From an uncultured Bacteroidota bacterium (lineage in GTDB: Bacteria > Bacteroidota > Bacteroidia > Chitinophagales > Chitinophagaceae), in contig CAIWBA010000001.1 in NCBI GenBank assembly GCA_903910765.1, positions 1-34,847 of the forward strand: a stretch of 34,847 bases of DNA. The letters are read 5' to 3'. Shown one piece after another: positions 23,361-32,767 of this stretch. The notes beneath the pieces are model-generated. The model was not told the DNA's origin. It saw nothing but the letters and a program-made list of their open reading frames with translations, and ran no database searches. The translations under genes were made by a program, and so were the position numbers. Numbering within the stretch: the first letter of the stretch is position 1; each line of letters begins with the position of its first letter.

Positions 23361-26300
23361 TTGCTAAAAAACAAGCTTACCATACTGAGAATTGTGATTG
23401 CTACAGTGGTAGGGCTACTCCTATTTTGCTATTTATTATTATTGCTTCCTTGGGTACAAAATAAATTAATTACGCGCGTTGCTGCTGGTTTATCTAAATC
23501 AATAGGAACCGAAGTGAAAATTGGGCATGTTGGGTTTTCACTATTCAACAGTTTGGACCTTGATAATATATTGATCAGGGATGAAAAAAACGATACTTTG
23601 GTTTTCTCTAAAATTGGGAAACTTCGATTAACCGACTTGTATTTTTCAAAATCAGCACCTGTCATAAGATATATTGGATTAGAAGGTACCCGAATTTATT
23701 TAAACAGGACTGCTTCAAAATGGAACTACCAGTTTTTATTGGACTATTTAAATAAAGACACTACTAATAAAAAAACATCCAACTTAGATATTAAAAAAAT
23801 TGATTTAAGTGATTTACATTTTGTTTTAGATGACCAATGGGATGGCGAAAAAACTGAATTAGCAGCAAAAAATATTTTATTAAACATAAAGTCATTTAAC
23901 CAAACGAATAAGCGAATTGTTATTGACCAATTGATCGTCAATAAGCCATTCATTAACCTTCACTCCTATGTGGGAAAAAATACGACTTTACAAAAGGACA
24001 CCAATCAACGTAATTTCAAAGCTGCCCAATTAAATCCAAGTAAATTAAATATAGTAGCGAACGAAATTCAAGTGATTAATGGAAAGTTTTTTATCGAATA
24101 TGGCTTCGAAAAACCAGTCCCCTATTTTGATGGGGCTCATATCCGAATGCATGATTTAAATGCACAAATTTATAATGCAACATTGTCCAATGACACTATT
24201 TCAGCAAAAGTAAATTTAAGCGTAAAAGAAAGATCCGGCATTGAAATAAAAAAATTAAGTACCCAATTTAAATTAACGTCACAACTAATGGAGTTTGCGC
24301 AATTGTCGTTAAAAACGAACAATAGCATTATTGGGCCTTATTATGCAATGCAGTTCAAAAGCTTTAAAAAAGATTTTAATAATTATCTGCAAAATGTGAC
24401 CATGAAAGCACATTTAGAAAATTCATTGATTGCTATACAAGATATTGCCTACTTCACGCCTACCTTAGATAATATTGATCAAAAAGTTAAAATGAGTTTT
24501 CATTTTAATGGAACAGTAGACAACTTTGAAGCCAAGGACTTACATGCCATTTATAATAACTCAACAGTTAAAGGTAGCTTTAGCATGAAGGGCCTGCCTA
24601 GCCTAAGAAATACGCAGATTGATTTTAACAATGTAAGTGCGATCACTAATTATAAGGATTTATCCAACTGGCTTCCTACCTTGAAAAATATCAAAGAAAT
24701 ACAATTTGAAAAATTAGGCAATGTTTTGTTTGCAGGAAATTTCAAGGGTACTGTTTACGATTTTATCACTAAGGGCGAATTTAATACCGACCTAGGCTAT
24801 GCCAATACAGAGATTCGTTTACAATTTCCTTTAGATAAAGAACCTAGTTATGAAGGCATGTTAAAAACAAGCCATTTTAATGCAGGCAAACTACTTGAGA
24901 TAGCCTCCTTAGGTTTATTAAATTTCAACGGCAAAATTAAAGGCAGCTCCTTTGATTTAAATAAACAAAAAACCAATATTCAAGGCAATATAGACTCCAT
25001 TGCCTGGAACAATTATAATTATACCAATATTACCACCAATGGTAACATTCAAAAAGGTGCCTACAATGGAAATTTGCGAATTAAGGACCCTAATATTAAT
25101 TTTATCAGCAATATTGAAGTGGATTTTAACCAAGCAAGGCCTAAGATAAATGCCGTGGGCGATTTGCAAAACACCAATTTAAAAGAATTGGGATTTTCAA
25201 AAAATAAAATTCAACTTACTGGTTTATTGGATATCAATTTTGATGGCGACAGTATTGATAACTTCATGGGTTATGCTAAATTTTATAATGGGCAATTGAA
25301 AGGAGATGAATCGGTGGTTCGGTTTGATTCAATCACCTTACATTCTAGTATTGAAAAAGGAATTAAATATTTACGATTGGCAAGCGATGATATTAATGCG
25401 AATATATCAGGCAAATTCAATATCTCCCATTTACCTGCAAGTATTCAGTTTTTTATGCAGCGCTATTTGCCTAGCTATATTCCTGCCCCATCCAATACGC
25501 CTGCCAATCAATTGTTTGACATTCAAATTAAAACGAATTACATCGAGCCATTTATTCGCATTTTTAATAGTTCCTTTTCCGGATTCAACAATCTAAATTT
25601 AAAAGGGGCTATAAATACAGACAATAAAACCCTAAAATTTAATGCAACAGTTCCATTTGCACAATGGCAGGATATGGCATTTAAAGGTGGCGTATTTACT
25701 GGCGATGGAAATAAGGATTCAATACAATTACTTGTAAAAGCGAATAGCTACCAAATAACGGATAGCTTTAGCTTTGTTGACCCCGTTATCAATATTCATA
25801 CCGCGAATGACAAATCCAACATACAAATAACTGCGACAAGCAATAATGCTTTACAAAATATAAATTTAGCAGGGACGGTAAATACATACGGGGATGGTTT
25901 GGCAATAAAGTGGAAACCCTCCTATTTTTTATTAAACCAAAAAAGATGGGATATCAATAATGGTGGAGAAATTTCACTTCGAAAAAATAACATCTTTGCA
26001 AAAGGCGTAAAATTTTCACAAGGATTACAGGAATTATTATTAACAAGCGCAAAGGATAATAACCTGCAATTAGAACTCAATGATATTATTTTAGGTGATA
26101 TCACTAAATTATTTTTCCGATATCCGCAATTGGAAGGCGTTACCAATGGCACCGTTTATTTAAAAAATGTACTGGATAATTTTGAGCTCACTTCGGATAT
26201 CAACATTGATCAATTTAGCTTTAATAACGAAGTGGTTGGAATGACTAATTTAAATGCTTCCTATAATAATAAAACTGGGATTGTCCCTTTTTCATTTGAC

Positions 26301-28046
26301 ATTCCTAATAAAGCGTATAATTTATCTGCGGAAGGAACTTATAATACCAAGGATAGCGCTAACCCACTAGACGCTACCCTGTATTTGAACCATTCAAAAT
26401 TTAGTTTGGTGGAACAATTCATCAGCGGCGTACTCACGAACTTAGACGGAAAAGCTGATGGAAAAATTCATTTTGGGGGGCGTATTGAAAACCCTGTATT
26501 ACTGGGTTCAGCGACTATTCAAGATGCCTCGCTTAAAGTGGATTATACTAAGGTTCGCTATTTTATAAAAGAGGCAACTATTCAATTTACAAATGAGGGA
26601 ATGGATTTTGGCAATATCCAATTGACAGATCAATTAAATCGCAAGGCTTTATTTAAGGGTAAAATATTGAATGAAGGTTTTAAGCATTTGATTTATGACC
26701 TTGAGATGAGTAGCCCTAAGATTGAATTGCTAAATATGGGATCCGCTGACAACATTTATTTTTATGGCAACGCAGTTGGAAAAGCGGCCATGACCATTAA
26801 AGGCCCAGAGGAAAATATAAAAATGACCATCAATGCGGATGTGAATGACAGTTCACATTTATATATTCCAAATACAACCAGCAAAGAAGGCGGCAGCAAT
26901 GACTTTATATTATTTAAAAAATATGGAAAAACAGGGGTTAAAAGCGCAGATGTCCCTACTTACAATTTATTGGTGGACTTAGACTTATCGGCCAACAATA
27001 AAACCAAAATAGATGTGATTTTAGACGAATTAACAGGCGATATCATTAAGGCGAAGGGAAATGGTCGTTTAAAAATCAGAGCCGGTAATATTGAGCCATT
27101 AAGCATCCGAGGGAAATACAATATCGAATCAGGGAATTACGACTTCAACTTTCAATCCTTTATTAAAAAGCCATTTGAATTGATCCCAGAAATTGGAAAT
27201 TATATTGAATGGACCGGAAATCCATATGATGCCGAAATTCATGTGGATGCACGTTACACTGCCGATCGTATTAGTTTAAATGAATTGGTGGGTAATGCAA
27301 ATTTTAGCAACGCAGTAAAATCGTATCGCGGAAGTGTGTATGTAATTGCTGCATTAAGAAACAAATTATTCCAACCTAATATTAAGTTTAGCATTGCATT
27401 CCCACAAGGCAATCCGATTAGCTCCGATAATGAATTTTCACAATTCATTACAAGATTAGAAAGAGATGAAAATGAAATTTTAAAACAGGTTTCTTTCTTA
27501 ATTGTCTTTAACTCATTCGCGCCCGTTGGATTTAGTACAGGCAATAGCAATAACGCCTATAGTATGACCTCGATTGGTATCAATACCATATCACAATTAC
27601 TGACCAAAGAAGTTAATAAATCAGTGACCCATTTATTGAATAAAGTAACTGGCGATAATAGTTTACGATTTGATATTGGATCATCCGTATATAATAGTGG
27701 AAATTTGTTAGACCCTACCGGATCAGGTATTGCCATCAACGCCAATAAGATAGATCGTCAAAGAGTGAATTTAAAATTGGGTAGAAGCTTTTTAAATGAC
27801 AAAGTAATCATTAATGTGGGCGGCGACTTGGATTTTAATGTACGCAGCAGCACCAATATTCAGAATGATAATTTGCAATGGTTACCGGATTTGAATATTG
27901 AGTTTATATTAACCAAAGATCGAAAATTAAGAGCGATTGTATTTAATAGAAATAGCCTTGATATAAATGGAAGTAGTTTGGGCCGTCGTAACCGACAAGG
28001 GGTTAGTATCTCCTACCGAAAAGATTTTGAAAAATTCTTATTTTAG
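23361..28046 (+). CDS. tamB: TamB-like translocation and assembly module protein
   Basis: A 1561-aa protein with one N-terminal transmembrane helix (about 9-30) and a very long beta-rich body. The repeated short hydrophobic strands interspersed with Asn, Lys and Asp are typical of the AsmA/TamB/YicH bridge-protein family, which forms a hydrophobic groove spanning the periplasm to move phospholipids or assist outer-membrane insertion. An AsmA-like N-terminus (GTEVKIGHVGFSLFNSLDL) is followed by a TamB/DUF490 C-terminal domain over the last ~400 residues. The only plausible start is TTG at 23361: the frame runs back to the ggt stop codon with no ATG or GTG between. No tamA/BamA-like partner is in the window. 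Cellular role is inferred from the family. Confidence 0.88.
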   Translation: MLKNKLTILRIVIATVVGLLLFCYLLLLLPWVQNKLITRVAAGLSKSIGTEVKIGHVGFSLFNSLDLDNILIRDEKNDTLVFSKIGKLRLTDLYFSKSAPVIRYIGLEGTRIYLNRTASKWNYQFLLDYLNKDTTNKKTSNLDIKKIDLSDLHFVLDDQWDGEKTELAAKNILLNIKSFNQTNKRIVIDQLIVNKPFINLHSYVGKNTTLQKDTNQRNFKAAQLNPSKLNIVANEIQVINGKFFIEYGFEKPVPYFDGAHIRMHDLNAQIYNATLSNDTISAKVNLSVKERSGIEIKKLSTQFKLTSQLMEFAQLSLKTNNSIIGPYYAMQFKSFKKDFNNYLQNVTMKAHLENSLIAIQDIAYFTPTLDNIDQKVKMSFHFNGTVDNFEAKDLHAIYNNSTVKGSFSMKGLPSLRNTQIDFNNVSAITNYKDLSNWLPTLKNIKEIQFEKLGNVLFAGNFKGTVYDFITKGEFNTDLGYANTEIRLQFPLDKEPSYEGMLKTSHFNAGKLLEIASLGLLNFNGKIKGSSFDLNKQKTNIQGNIDSIAWNNYNYTNITTNGNIQKGAYNGNLRIKDPNINFISNIEVDFNQARPKINAVGDLQNTNLKELGFSKNKIQLTGLLDINFDGDSIDNFMGYAKFYNGQLKGDESVVRFDSITLHSSIEKGIKYLRLASDDINANISGKFNISHLPASIQFFMQRYLPSYIPAPSNTPANQLFDIQIKTNYIEPFIRIFNSSFSGFNNLNLKGAINTDNKTLKFNATVPFAQWQDMAFKGGVFTGDGNKDSIQLLVKANSYQITDSFSFVDPVINIHTANDKSNIQITATSNNALQNINLAGTVNTYGDGLAIKWKPSYFLLNQKRWDINNGGEISLRKNNIFAKGVKFSQGLQELLLTSAKDNNLQLELNDIILGDITKLFFRYPQLEGVTNGTVYLKNVLDNFELTSDINIDQFSFNNEVVGMTNLNASYNNKTGIVPFSFDIPNKAYNLSAEGTYNTKDSANPLDATLYLNHSKFSLVEQFISGVLTNLDGKADGKIHFGGRIENPVLLGSATIQDASLKVDYTKVRYFIKEATIQFTNEGMDFGNIQLTDQLNRKALFKGKILNEGFKHLIYDLEMSSPKIELLNMGSADNIYFYGNAVGKAAMTIKGPEENIKMTINADVNDSSHLYIPNTTSKEGGSNDFILFKKYGKTGVKSADVPTYNLLVDLDLSANNKTKIDVILDELTGDIIKAKGNGRLKIRAGNIEPLSIRGKYNIESGNYDFNFQSFIKKPFELIPEIGNYIEWTGNPYDAEIHVDARYTADRISLNELVGNANFSNAVKSYRGSVYVIAALRNKLFQPNIKFSIAFPQGNPISSDNEFSQFITRLERDENEILKQVSFLIVFNSFAPVGFSTGNSNNAYSMTSIGINTISQLLTKEVNKSVTHLLNKVTGDNSLRFDIGSSVYNSGNLLDPTGSGIAINANKIDRQRVNLKLGRSFLNDKVIINVGGDLDFNVRSSTNIQNDNLQWLPDLNIEFILTKDRKLRAIVFNRNSLDINGSSLGRRNRQGVSISYRKDFEKFLF

Positions 28047-28064
28047 TTCCGCAACAAAAAGAGT

Positions 28065-28496
28065 TTATTTATTTGCATTCGCTACAAACCACTCCGTAGC
28101 CAATGCATACCCTTTTAGTCCCAAGCCAACTATGGAGCCTACTGACTTTGCAGTTACATGAGATATTTTTCGAAAGTCCTCTCTGGCATGCACATTACTA
28201 ATATGGACTTCAATTACGGGTGTTTTAATTGCAGCGACTGCATCACCAATAGCCACAGAAGTATGCGTATAGGCAGCTGGGTTTAAAATAATGCCATCCT
28301 GGTTAAAACCATATTGCTGAATCGCATTGACCAACTCCCCTTCTACATTTGATTGAAAATAGGTGAAGTTGACTTGCGGAAAATCTTTTTTCAATTGCGC
28401 AAAAAAATCATCAAAAGTTTCATTGCCATAAACTCCTGGCTCACGCTTTCCTAATAAATTTAAATTAGGCCCGTTGATGATCGTAATATTTGGCAT
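28065..28496 (-). CDS. aroQ: Type II 3-dehydroquinate dehydratase
   Basis: A 143-aa enzyme of the shikimate pathway that dehydrates 3-dehydroquinate to 3-dehydroshikimate. It opens with TIINGPNLNLLGKREPGVYG, where R18 and Y23 are the active-site arginine and tyrosine of the type II class. NPAAYTHTSVAIGDA supplies the substrate Asn and the active-site region, and EVHISNVHAREDFR supplies the catalytic His. Length is typical of dodecameric type II enzymes. It starts 71 bases after carA on the same strand and its stop faces that of tamB across 18 bases. Confidence 0.96.
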   Translation of the reverse strand: MPNITIINGPNLNLLGKREPGVYGNETFDDFFAQLKKDFPQVNFTYFQSNVEGELVNAIQQYGFNQDGIILNPAAYTHTSVAIGDAVAAIKTPVIEVHISNVHAREDFRKISHVTAKSVGSIVGLGLKGYALATEWFVANANK

Positions 28497-28567
28497 AGTT
28501 ACAAATTGAATTGCTTAAAAAATGAAAGGATAAATTGAGTAGCAATTACCCTTTTATGGTTGCAAGA

Positions 28568-29662
28568 TTAATTAGTCTTCATTAAAGATACAAAATCATC
28601 AAACAAATACCTGCTATCATGCGGACCCGGTGTAGCTTCCGGATGGTATTGCACACTAAATGCTGGACGATCGTTTAACTTGATACCTTCAATGGAATCA
28701 TCATTTAAATTTACATGTGATATGGTCACATTCGGATGCTTGCGCACTGCTTCAGGATCCACACCGAATCCGTGGTTTTGCGTAGTAATTTCACATAAGC
28801 CTGTGATCACATTTTTAACTGGGTGATTTAAACCACGGTGACCATGGTGCATTTTGAAAGTTGGAATATCATTCGCAAGTGCTAATAACTGATGCCCTAA
28901 GCAAATACCAAAAACTGGTTTTTTCTCATTCAACACTTCCTTAATTGTTTTGATTGCATAATCCATTGGTGCTGGATCACCAGGACCATTGGATAAAAAA
29001 TAACCTGTAGGATTAAACGCCTTTAAGGTAGCAAAATCTGTTTTTGCAGGATGCACTCTAACATGCGCGCCTCTTTCCACCAAGCATTGTAAAATATGTT
29101 CTTTCACGCCAAAGTCTAAAACAGAAACTTTGATTGCTGAATCTTTATCGCCTAGTTCATAAATTTCTTTCGTACTCACGGTACTTGCTAATTCAAGTCC
29201 ATCCATACTAGGCACTTTAGCTAATTGTGCTTTTAATGCAGCCACATCTAAATTATCAGAGGAGATAATACAATTCATTGCCCCCTGTTGACGCACATGT
29301 GCCACTAGCGCCCTAGTATCTAATCCTTCAATAGAAACAATATTATTATTAATCAAATACTCGTTCAAATTACCATCCGCCATTAAACGGCTGTATTTTT
29401 CTTCTAAGTTGCGTCCAATTAACCCATGAATTTTTACTGATTTACTTTCAACATCGGTTGATTTAACACCATAGTTTCCCACATGAACATTGTTCATGAT
29501 AATCACTTGGCCTGTGTAACTCGGATCGGTAAAAACCTCTTGATAGCCTGTCATCCCAGTATTAAAACAAATCTCACCAGTCGTGGTACCAATTTTACCA
29601 AAAGCTTGACCGTGAAATACATTACCATCAGCTAAAACTAAAATTGCAGGTTGTGTAGTCAT
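28568..29662 (-). CDS. carA: Carbamoyl-phosphate synthase small subunit
   Basis: A 364-aa glutamine amidotransferase subunit that supplies ammonia to CarB for carbamoyl phosphate, feeding pyrimidine and arginine synthesis. The N-terminal CPSase domain shows the TGEICFNTGMTGYQEVFTDP signature (28-47). The class I GATase domain has Cys254 in FGICLGHQ, with H340 and E342 in SVQYHPEATPGP completing the triad. SNGPGDP at 224-230 is the oxyanion and turn region. The partner carB is not next to it in this window. It lies 153 bases downstream of rplQ, past an intrinsic terminator. Confidence 0.97.
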   Translation of the reverse strand: MTTQPAILVLADGNVFHGQAFGKIGTTTGEICFNTGMTGYQEVFTDPSYTGQVIIMNNVHVGNYGVKSTDVESKSVKIHGLIGRNLEEKYSRLMADGNLNEYLINNNIVSIEGLDTRALVAHVRQQGAMNCIISSDNLDVAALKAQLAKVPSMDGLELASTVSTKEIYELGDKDSAIKVSVLDFGVKEHILQCLVERGAHVRVHPAKTDFATLKAFNPTGYFLSNGPGDPAPMDYAIKTIKEVLNEKKPVFGICLGHQLLALANDIPTFKMHHGHRGLNHPVKNVITGLCEITTQNHGFGVDPEAVRKHPNVTISHVNLNDDSIEGIKLNDRPAFSVQYHPEATPGPHDSRYLFDDFVSLMKTN

Positions 29663-29762
29663 TGTATTGGTGTTTTGTTATGCAAAAAAAGAAACAATTT
29701 TTTACTTTTCCATAATAACTTTTGAACATATTGTTTATTCCCACTTTTAAGCCCATTTTAGG

Positions 29763-29793
29763 CAAAAAAAAGGCAAGACTGAAGTCTTGCCTT
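29763..29793 (-). terminator. Terminator of the ribosomal alpha operon
   Basis: AAGGCAAGACT (29770-29780) and AGTCTTGCCTT (29783-29793) form an 11-bp stem. Read on the minus strand, the hairpin is followed by a run of eight T including the stem end, then GCC. It lies 22 bases after the rplQ stop codon. Confidence 0.93.
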
Positions 29794-29815
29794 ATATGTC
29801 AAATAATTATGATCA

Positions 29816-30349
29816 TTATTCAGCAGGTGTTGCTTCATCTGTAGCAGCAGGTGCTTCAGTCGCCGGTGTTTCAGCTTCAGCCTCAGCTGCTGCCTTTTTA
29901 GGCGCTGCCGGTGCTTTACTACGACGTGTTTTCTTAGCTGGTTCTGCTGCAGTAGCAATTGAATTACCGTAAATTTCATTGAAATCAACTAATTCAATCA
30001 TTGCTTTTTCAGCATTATCACCTGGACGTATACCTAATTTGATAATTCTTGTATAGCCACCTGGACGTGTCGCAATTTTAGGCGCAACTACTGTAAATAA
30101 TTCTTTAACAGCAATTTTGTCGTTTAAATAGCTAAACACCACTCTGTGGTTATGCATGATTTCTTCCTTGTTCGCCGATTTTTTAGTTTTAGTAATCAAT
30201 GGCTCAACATATTTTCTTAAAGCTTTTGCTTTTGCTAATGTTGTTACAATACGCTTGTGCGTAATAATTTGACAAGCAAGGTTCATTAATAAGGCATCTC
30301 TGTGTGCCTTTTTACGACCTAAGTTGTTTTGTTTGTCTCCGTGACGCAT
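29816..30349 (-). CDS. rplQ: 50S ribosomal protein L17 with an Ala/Glu/Pro-rich tail
   Basis: A 177-aa protein. Residues 1-120 are a full L17 core: [20 protein letters not shown] at the start, the basic [17 protein letters not shown] segment, and [20 protein letters not shown] near 95-114. L17 lies at the exit-tunnel side of the 50S subunit. The last ~45 residues are an extra tail of Ala, Glu, Pro and Thr ([20 protein letters not shown]) that follows a short Lys/Arg stretch. It is presumably disordered and is absent from minimal L17 proteins of about 120 aa. Spacing from rpoA is 92 bases, holding a small stem-loop. Confidence 0.96.
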   Translation of the reverse strand: MRHGDKQNNLGRKKAHRDALLMNLACQIITHKRIVTTLAKAKALRKYVEPLITKTKKSANKEEIMHNHRVVFSYLNDKIAVKELFTVVAPKIATRPGGYTRIIKLGIRPGDNAEKAMIELVDFNEIYGNSIATAAEPAKKTRRSKAPAAPKKAAAEAEAETPATEAPAATDEATPAE

Positions 30350-30365
30350 GACTTTTAAATTTTAT

Positions 30366-30392
30366 CCTCACACCGTGTCAGGAATTGTGAGG
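30366..30392. other. Stem-loop in the rpoA-rplQ spacer
   Basis: CCTCACA (30366-30372) and TGTGAGG (30386-30392) form a perfect 7-bp stem with a 13-base loop, next to a minor GAGC/GCTC hairpin (30396-30407). It lies just upstream of the rplQ start on the minus strand and might modulate L17 translation. Function inferred. Confidence 0.4.
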
Positions 30393-30441
30393 TTTGAGCT
30401 TTCGCTCGGTTATAAATAGTGACCTACCCTAGCCTTAACGA

Positions 30442-31446
30442 CTATTGTAAATCTAATTTGTCTAATCCTAATTTACCTAAATCCATTCCAAAGCTTAATC
30501 CTCTTTCGATTAAAACTTGCTCAATTTCAGATAAAGATTTTTGACCAAAGTTTCTAAACTTCATCAAATCTTCTTGCTCATATTGAACTAGTTCGCTTAA
30601 GCTATTAATCTTAGCAGCTTTCAAGCAATTGAATGCACGAACTGAAAGATCTAAATCTTCCAATGGTGTTTTCAATACTTTTCTTAATTGTAAAACTTGC
30701 TCATCCACTACATCTTCTTTCTTATCTTCTTTATTATCAAAAGTGATATTCTCATCTGTGATAATCATTAAATGTTGAATCAAAATGCGAGAAGCTTGTT
30801 TCACCGCTTCTTCAGGATGAATGGTACCATCAGTAGCAACATCTAAAATTAATTTTTCATAATCCGTTCTTTGTTCAACACGATAGTTTTCGATAGCGTA
30901 TTTAACATTTTTGATTGGGGTATGAATAGAATCAATAGCGATATAGCCAAATGGCATTTCTTTTAATTTATTTTCTTCAGAAGGAATATAACCACGGCCT
31001 TTGCTGATGGTTAATTCGATTTCTAATTTCGCAGTTGAATCCATCGTACAAATGACTAATTCAGGATTCATTACTTGAAATTGTTGAGAAGCATCACCAA
31101 TATTACCTGCATTAAATTCACTGTTACCTTTGATAGAAATAGTGATTTTTTCAGAAGAAACATCTTGGTCAGCTTTACGCTTAAAACGAACTTGCTTTAA
31201 GTTCAAAATCATTTCAGTAACATCTTCAGTAACGCCTTTCAAAGTAGCAAACTCATGGTCTACTCCTTCAATTTTGATACCTACTATTGCAAAGCCTTCT
31301 AATGAGCTTAATAAAACTCTTCTTAAAGCATTACCTAAAGTTAAACCAAAGCCAGGCTCTAATGGACGGAATTCGAATTGTCCTTCAAAGTCGTTTGCTT
31401 TTTGTAAAACAATTTTATCTGGTTTTTGAAAACTTAATATAGCCAT
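30442..31446 (-). CDS. rpoA: RNA polymerase alpha subunit
   Basis: A 334-aa protein. The N-terminal assembly domain has EFRPLEPGFGLTLGNALRRV (the conserved LEPGFG-TLGNALRR dimerisation segment) and GVTEDVTEMILNLKQ. The CTD (about 255-325) shows LDLSVRAFNCLKAAKINSLS and FRNFGQKSLSEIEQVL, the helices that contact UP elements and activators. Length is normal. Position between rpsD and rplQ is the ancestral order. Confidence 0.98.
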   Translation of the reverse strand: MAILSFQKPDKIVLQKANDFEGQFEFRPLEPGFGLTLGNALRRVLLSSLEGFAIVGIKIEGVDHEFATLKGVTEDVTEMILNLKQVRFKRKADQDVSSEKITISIKGNSEFNAGNIGDASQQFQVMNPELVICTMDSTAKLEIELTISKGRGYIPSEENKLKEMPFGYIAIDSIHTPIKNVKYAIENYRVEQRTDYEKLILDVATDGTIHPEEAVKQASRILIQHLMIITDENITFDNKEDKKEDVVDEQVLQLRKVLKTPLEDLDLSVRAFNCLKAAKINSLSELVQYEQEDLMKFRNFGQKSLSEIEQVLIERGLSFGMDLGKLGLDKLDLQ

Positions 31447-31501
31447 GTCAATTTAATTTTTATTTGAATCTTCCTAGTGGAAGAAATTTTGTTATTGCTT
31501 A

Positions 31502-32107
31502 CTACTTAGAATACAATTCGACGATTAATTGCTCCTTGATATTTTCAGGAACAGCTTCACGCTCAGGCATGGTGATGAAGGTACCTGTATTGGTATTTTC
31601 ATTCCAATCTACCCAACTGAATTTTGTATTTTTTCCGCGTTGTTTGCTAACGATTGAAGTGTTATGCGCACTCTTTGGACGATAAGCAATAACATCACCT
31701 GGGCGACATGTGTAAGAAGGTACATTAGTCACTTCACCGTTAACTGTGATGTGCTTATGTGATACCAACTGACGTGCTTCAGGACGACTCGCTGTTAATC
31801 CCATTCTATAAATGGTATTGTCCAAACGTGATTCTAATAATTTGATCAAGTTTTCACCTGTAACACCTTTAATACGAGAAGCTTCCTCAAAAGTTTTGCG
31901 GAATTGACGCTCTAATACACCATAGGTATATTTTGCTTTTTGCTTTTCTCTTAACTGTAATGCATACTCTCCTAATTGCTTACGCTTGCGTTGTGCGCCG
32001 TGTTGGCCTGGAGGGTTGCTGTTTTTGCCTAACCATTTAGCGTTTCCTAAAATAGGTTCGCCGAAAATGCGACAAATTTTGGTTTTGGGTCCTGTGTAAC
32101 GTGCCAT
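31502..32107 (-). CDS. rpsD: 30S ribosomal protein S4
   Basis: A 201-aa primary 16S rRNA-binding protein. It begins MARYTGPKTKICRIFGEPI, has the QLREKQKAKYTYGVLERQFR segment, and carries the S4 RNA-binding domain around LLESRLDNTIYRMGLTASRPEARQL... Asn/Val-containing KHITVNGEVTNVPSY. Length is normal. S4 often represses its own operon, so the structured spacers upstream of rpsK are worth considering as targets. Confidence 0.98.
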   Translation of the reverse strand: MARYTGPKTKICRIFGEPILGNAKWLGKNSNPPGQHGAQRKRKQLGEYALQLREKQKAKYTYGVLERQFRKTFEEASRIKGVTGENLIKLLESRLDNTIYRMGLTASRPEARQLVSHKHITVNGEVTNVPSYTCRPGDVIAYRPKSAHNTSIVSKQRGKNTKFSWVDWNENTNTGTFITMPEREAVPENIKEQLIVELYSK

Positions 32108-32194
32108 AATTCTTGTTTGTGATTTTTTAGTGACGGTACATCATCAGTAAAAATCTAAAATGAATGATATACCCTTTTTATAAAATATAAATAA

Positions 32195-32605
32195 TTAAAC
32201 TCTTCTTTGTTTTGGAGGACGACATCCGTTATGTGGCATTGGCGTCACATCGCGAATACTTGTTACCTCGATACCTGATTGTGAGATAGAACGAATCGCT
32301 CCTTCACGTCCAGATCCTGGACCTTTCACAAATACATCTACTCTTTTAACACCAGCATCTAATGCAACTTTCGCTGCGTCAGCTGCTGCCATTTGCGCTG
32401 CGTATGGGGTATTCTTTTTAGAACCTCTGAAACCCATTTTACCAGCACTGCTCCAGCTAATTACTTGGCCTACTTTGTTGGTAAAAGAAATGATTAAATT
32501 GTTGAAAGTAGCATTGATACGAACTTCACCCGATGCATCAATTTTCACGACTCTTTTTTTAGAAGCCGCTTTTGCACTGTTTTGTGCTTTGATTGGTTTT
32601 GCCAT
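32195..32605 (-). CDS. rpsK: 30S ribosomal protein S11
   Basis: A 136-aa platform protein. The family segments [37 protein letters not shown] and [15 protein letters not shown] are present, and the C-terminus is the usual [12 protein letters not shown] (the conserved tail next to 16S helix 45 and the decoding platform). A short Lys/Ser/Ala-rich head precedes the globular part. It is 162 bases downstream of rpsM, the widest spacer inside this operon. Confidence 0.98.
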   Translation of the reverse strand: MAKPIKAQNSAKAASKKRVVKIDASGEVRINATFNNLIISFTNKVGQVISWSSAGKMGFRGSKKNTPYAAQMAAADAAKVALDAGVKRVDVFVKGPGSGREGAIRSISQSGIEVTSIRDVTPMPHNGCRPPKQRRV

Positions 32606-32652
32606 TTTTTTTGAGGTATGCTCTTTTTAAGGAGCGGTTATTTAAATTGAAA

Positions 32653-32668
32653 TTCCGCCGAAGCGGAA
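32653..32668 (-). other. C(UUCG)G tetraloop hairpin in the rpsM-rpsK spacer
   Basis: On the minus-strand RNA this is UUCCGC-UUCG-GCGGAA, a 6-bp stem capped by the very stable C(UUCG)G tetraloop. It lies 48 bases upstream of the rpsK start. It could be an RNA-protein site or protect the mRNA from nucleases. Confidence 0.6.
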
Positions 32669-32723
32669 ACCAACACAATCTCCCCTGTTTCCAGGATCTA
32701 ATTGCTATTGGATTTTTATAACA

Positions 32724-32759
32724 AAAGGAAGTAAGCTAATGAATCAGCAAACTTCCTTT
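32724..32759 (-). terminator. Stem-loop directly after rpsM (attenuator-like)
   Basis: AAAGGAAGT (32724-32732) pairs exactly with ACTTCCTTT (32751-32759), with an inner GCT/AGC continuation across a symmetrical two-base gap. On the minus strand it ends in TTTTG rather than a long T run, so it may attenuate transcription or define an mRNA end within the operon rather than stop it. Confidence 0.5.
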
Positions 32760-32767
32760 AGGTATTA

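Noticed and set aside
29787-29972. Ala-rich + strand ORF opposite the rplQ tail
   Set aside because: It is a shadow of the low-complexity Ala/Glu/Pro tail of L17 on the other strand; rplQ is certain.
29758-29988. Arg/Lys/Leu-rich - strand ORF in another frame of rplQ
   Set aside because: Out-of-frame reading of the same repeats, running through the terminator; composition is unlike a real protein.
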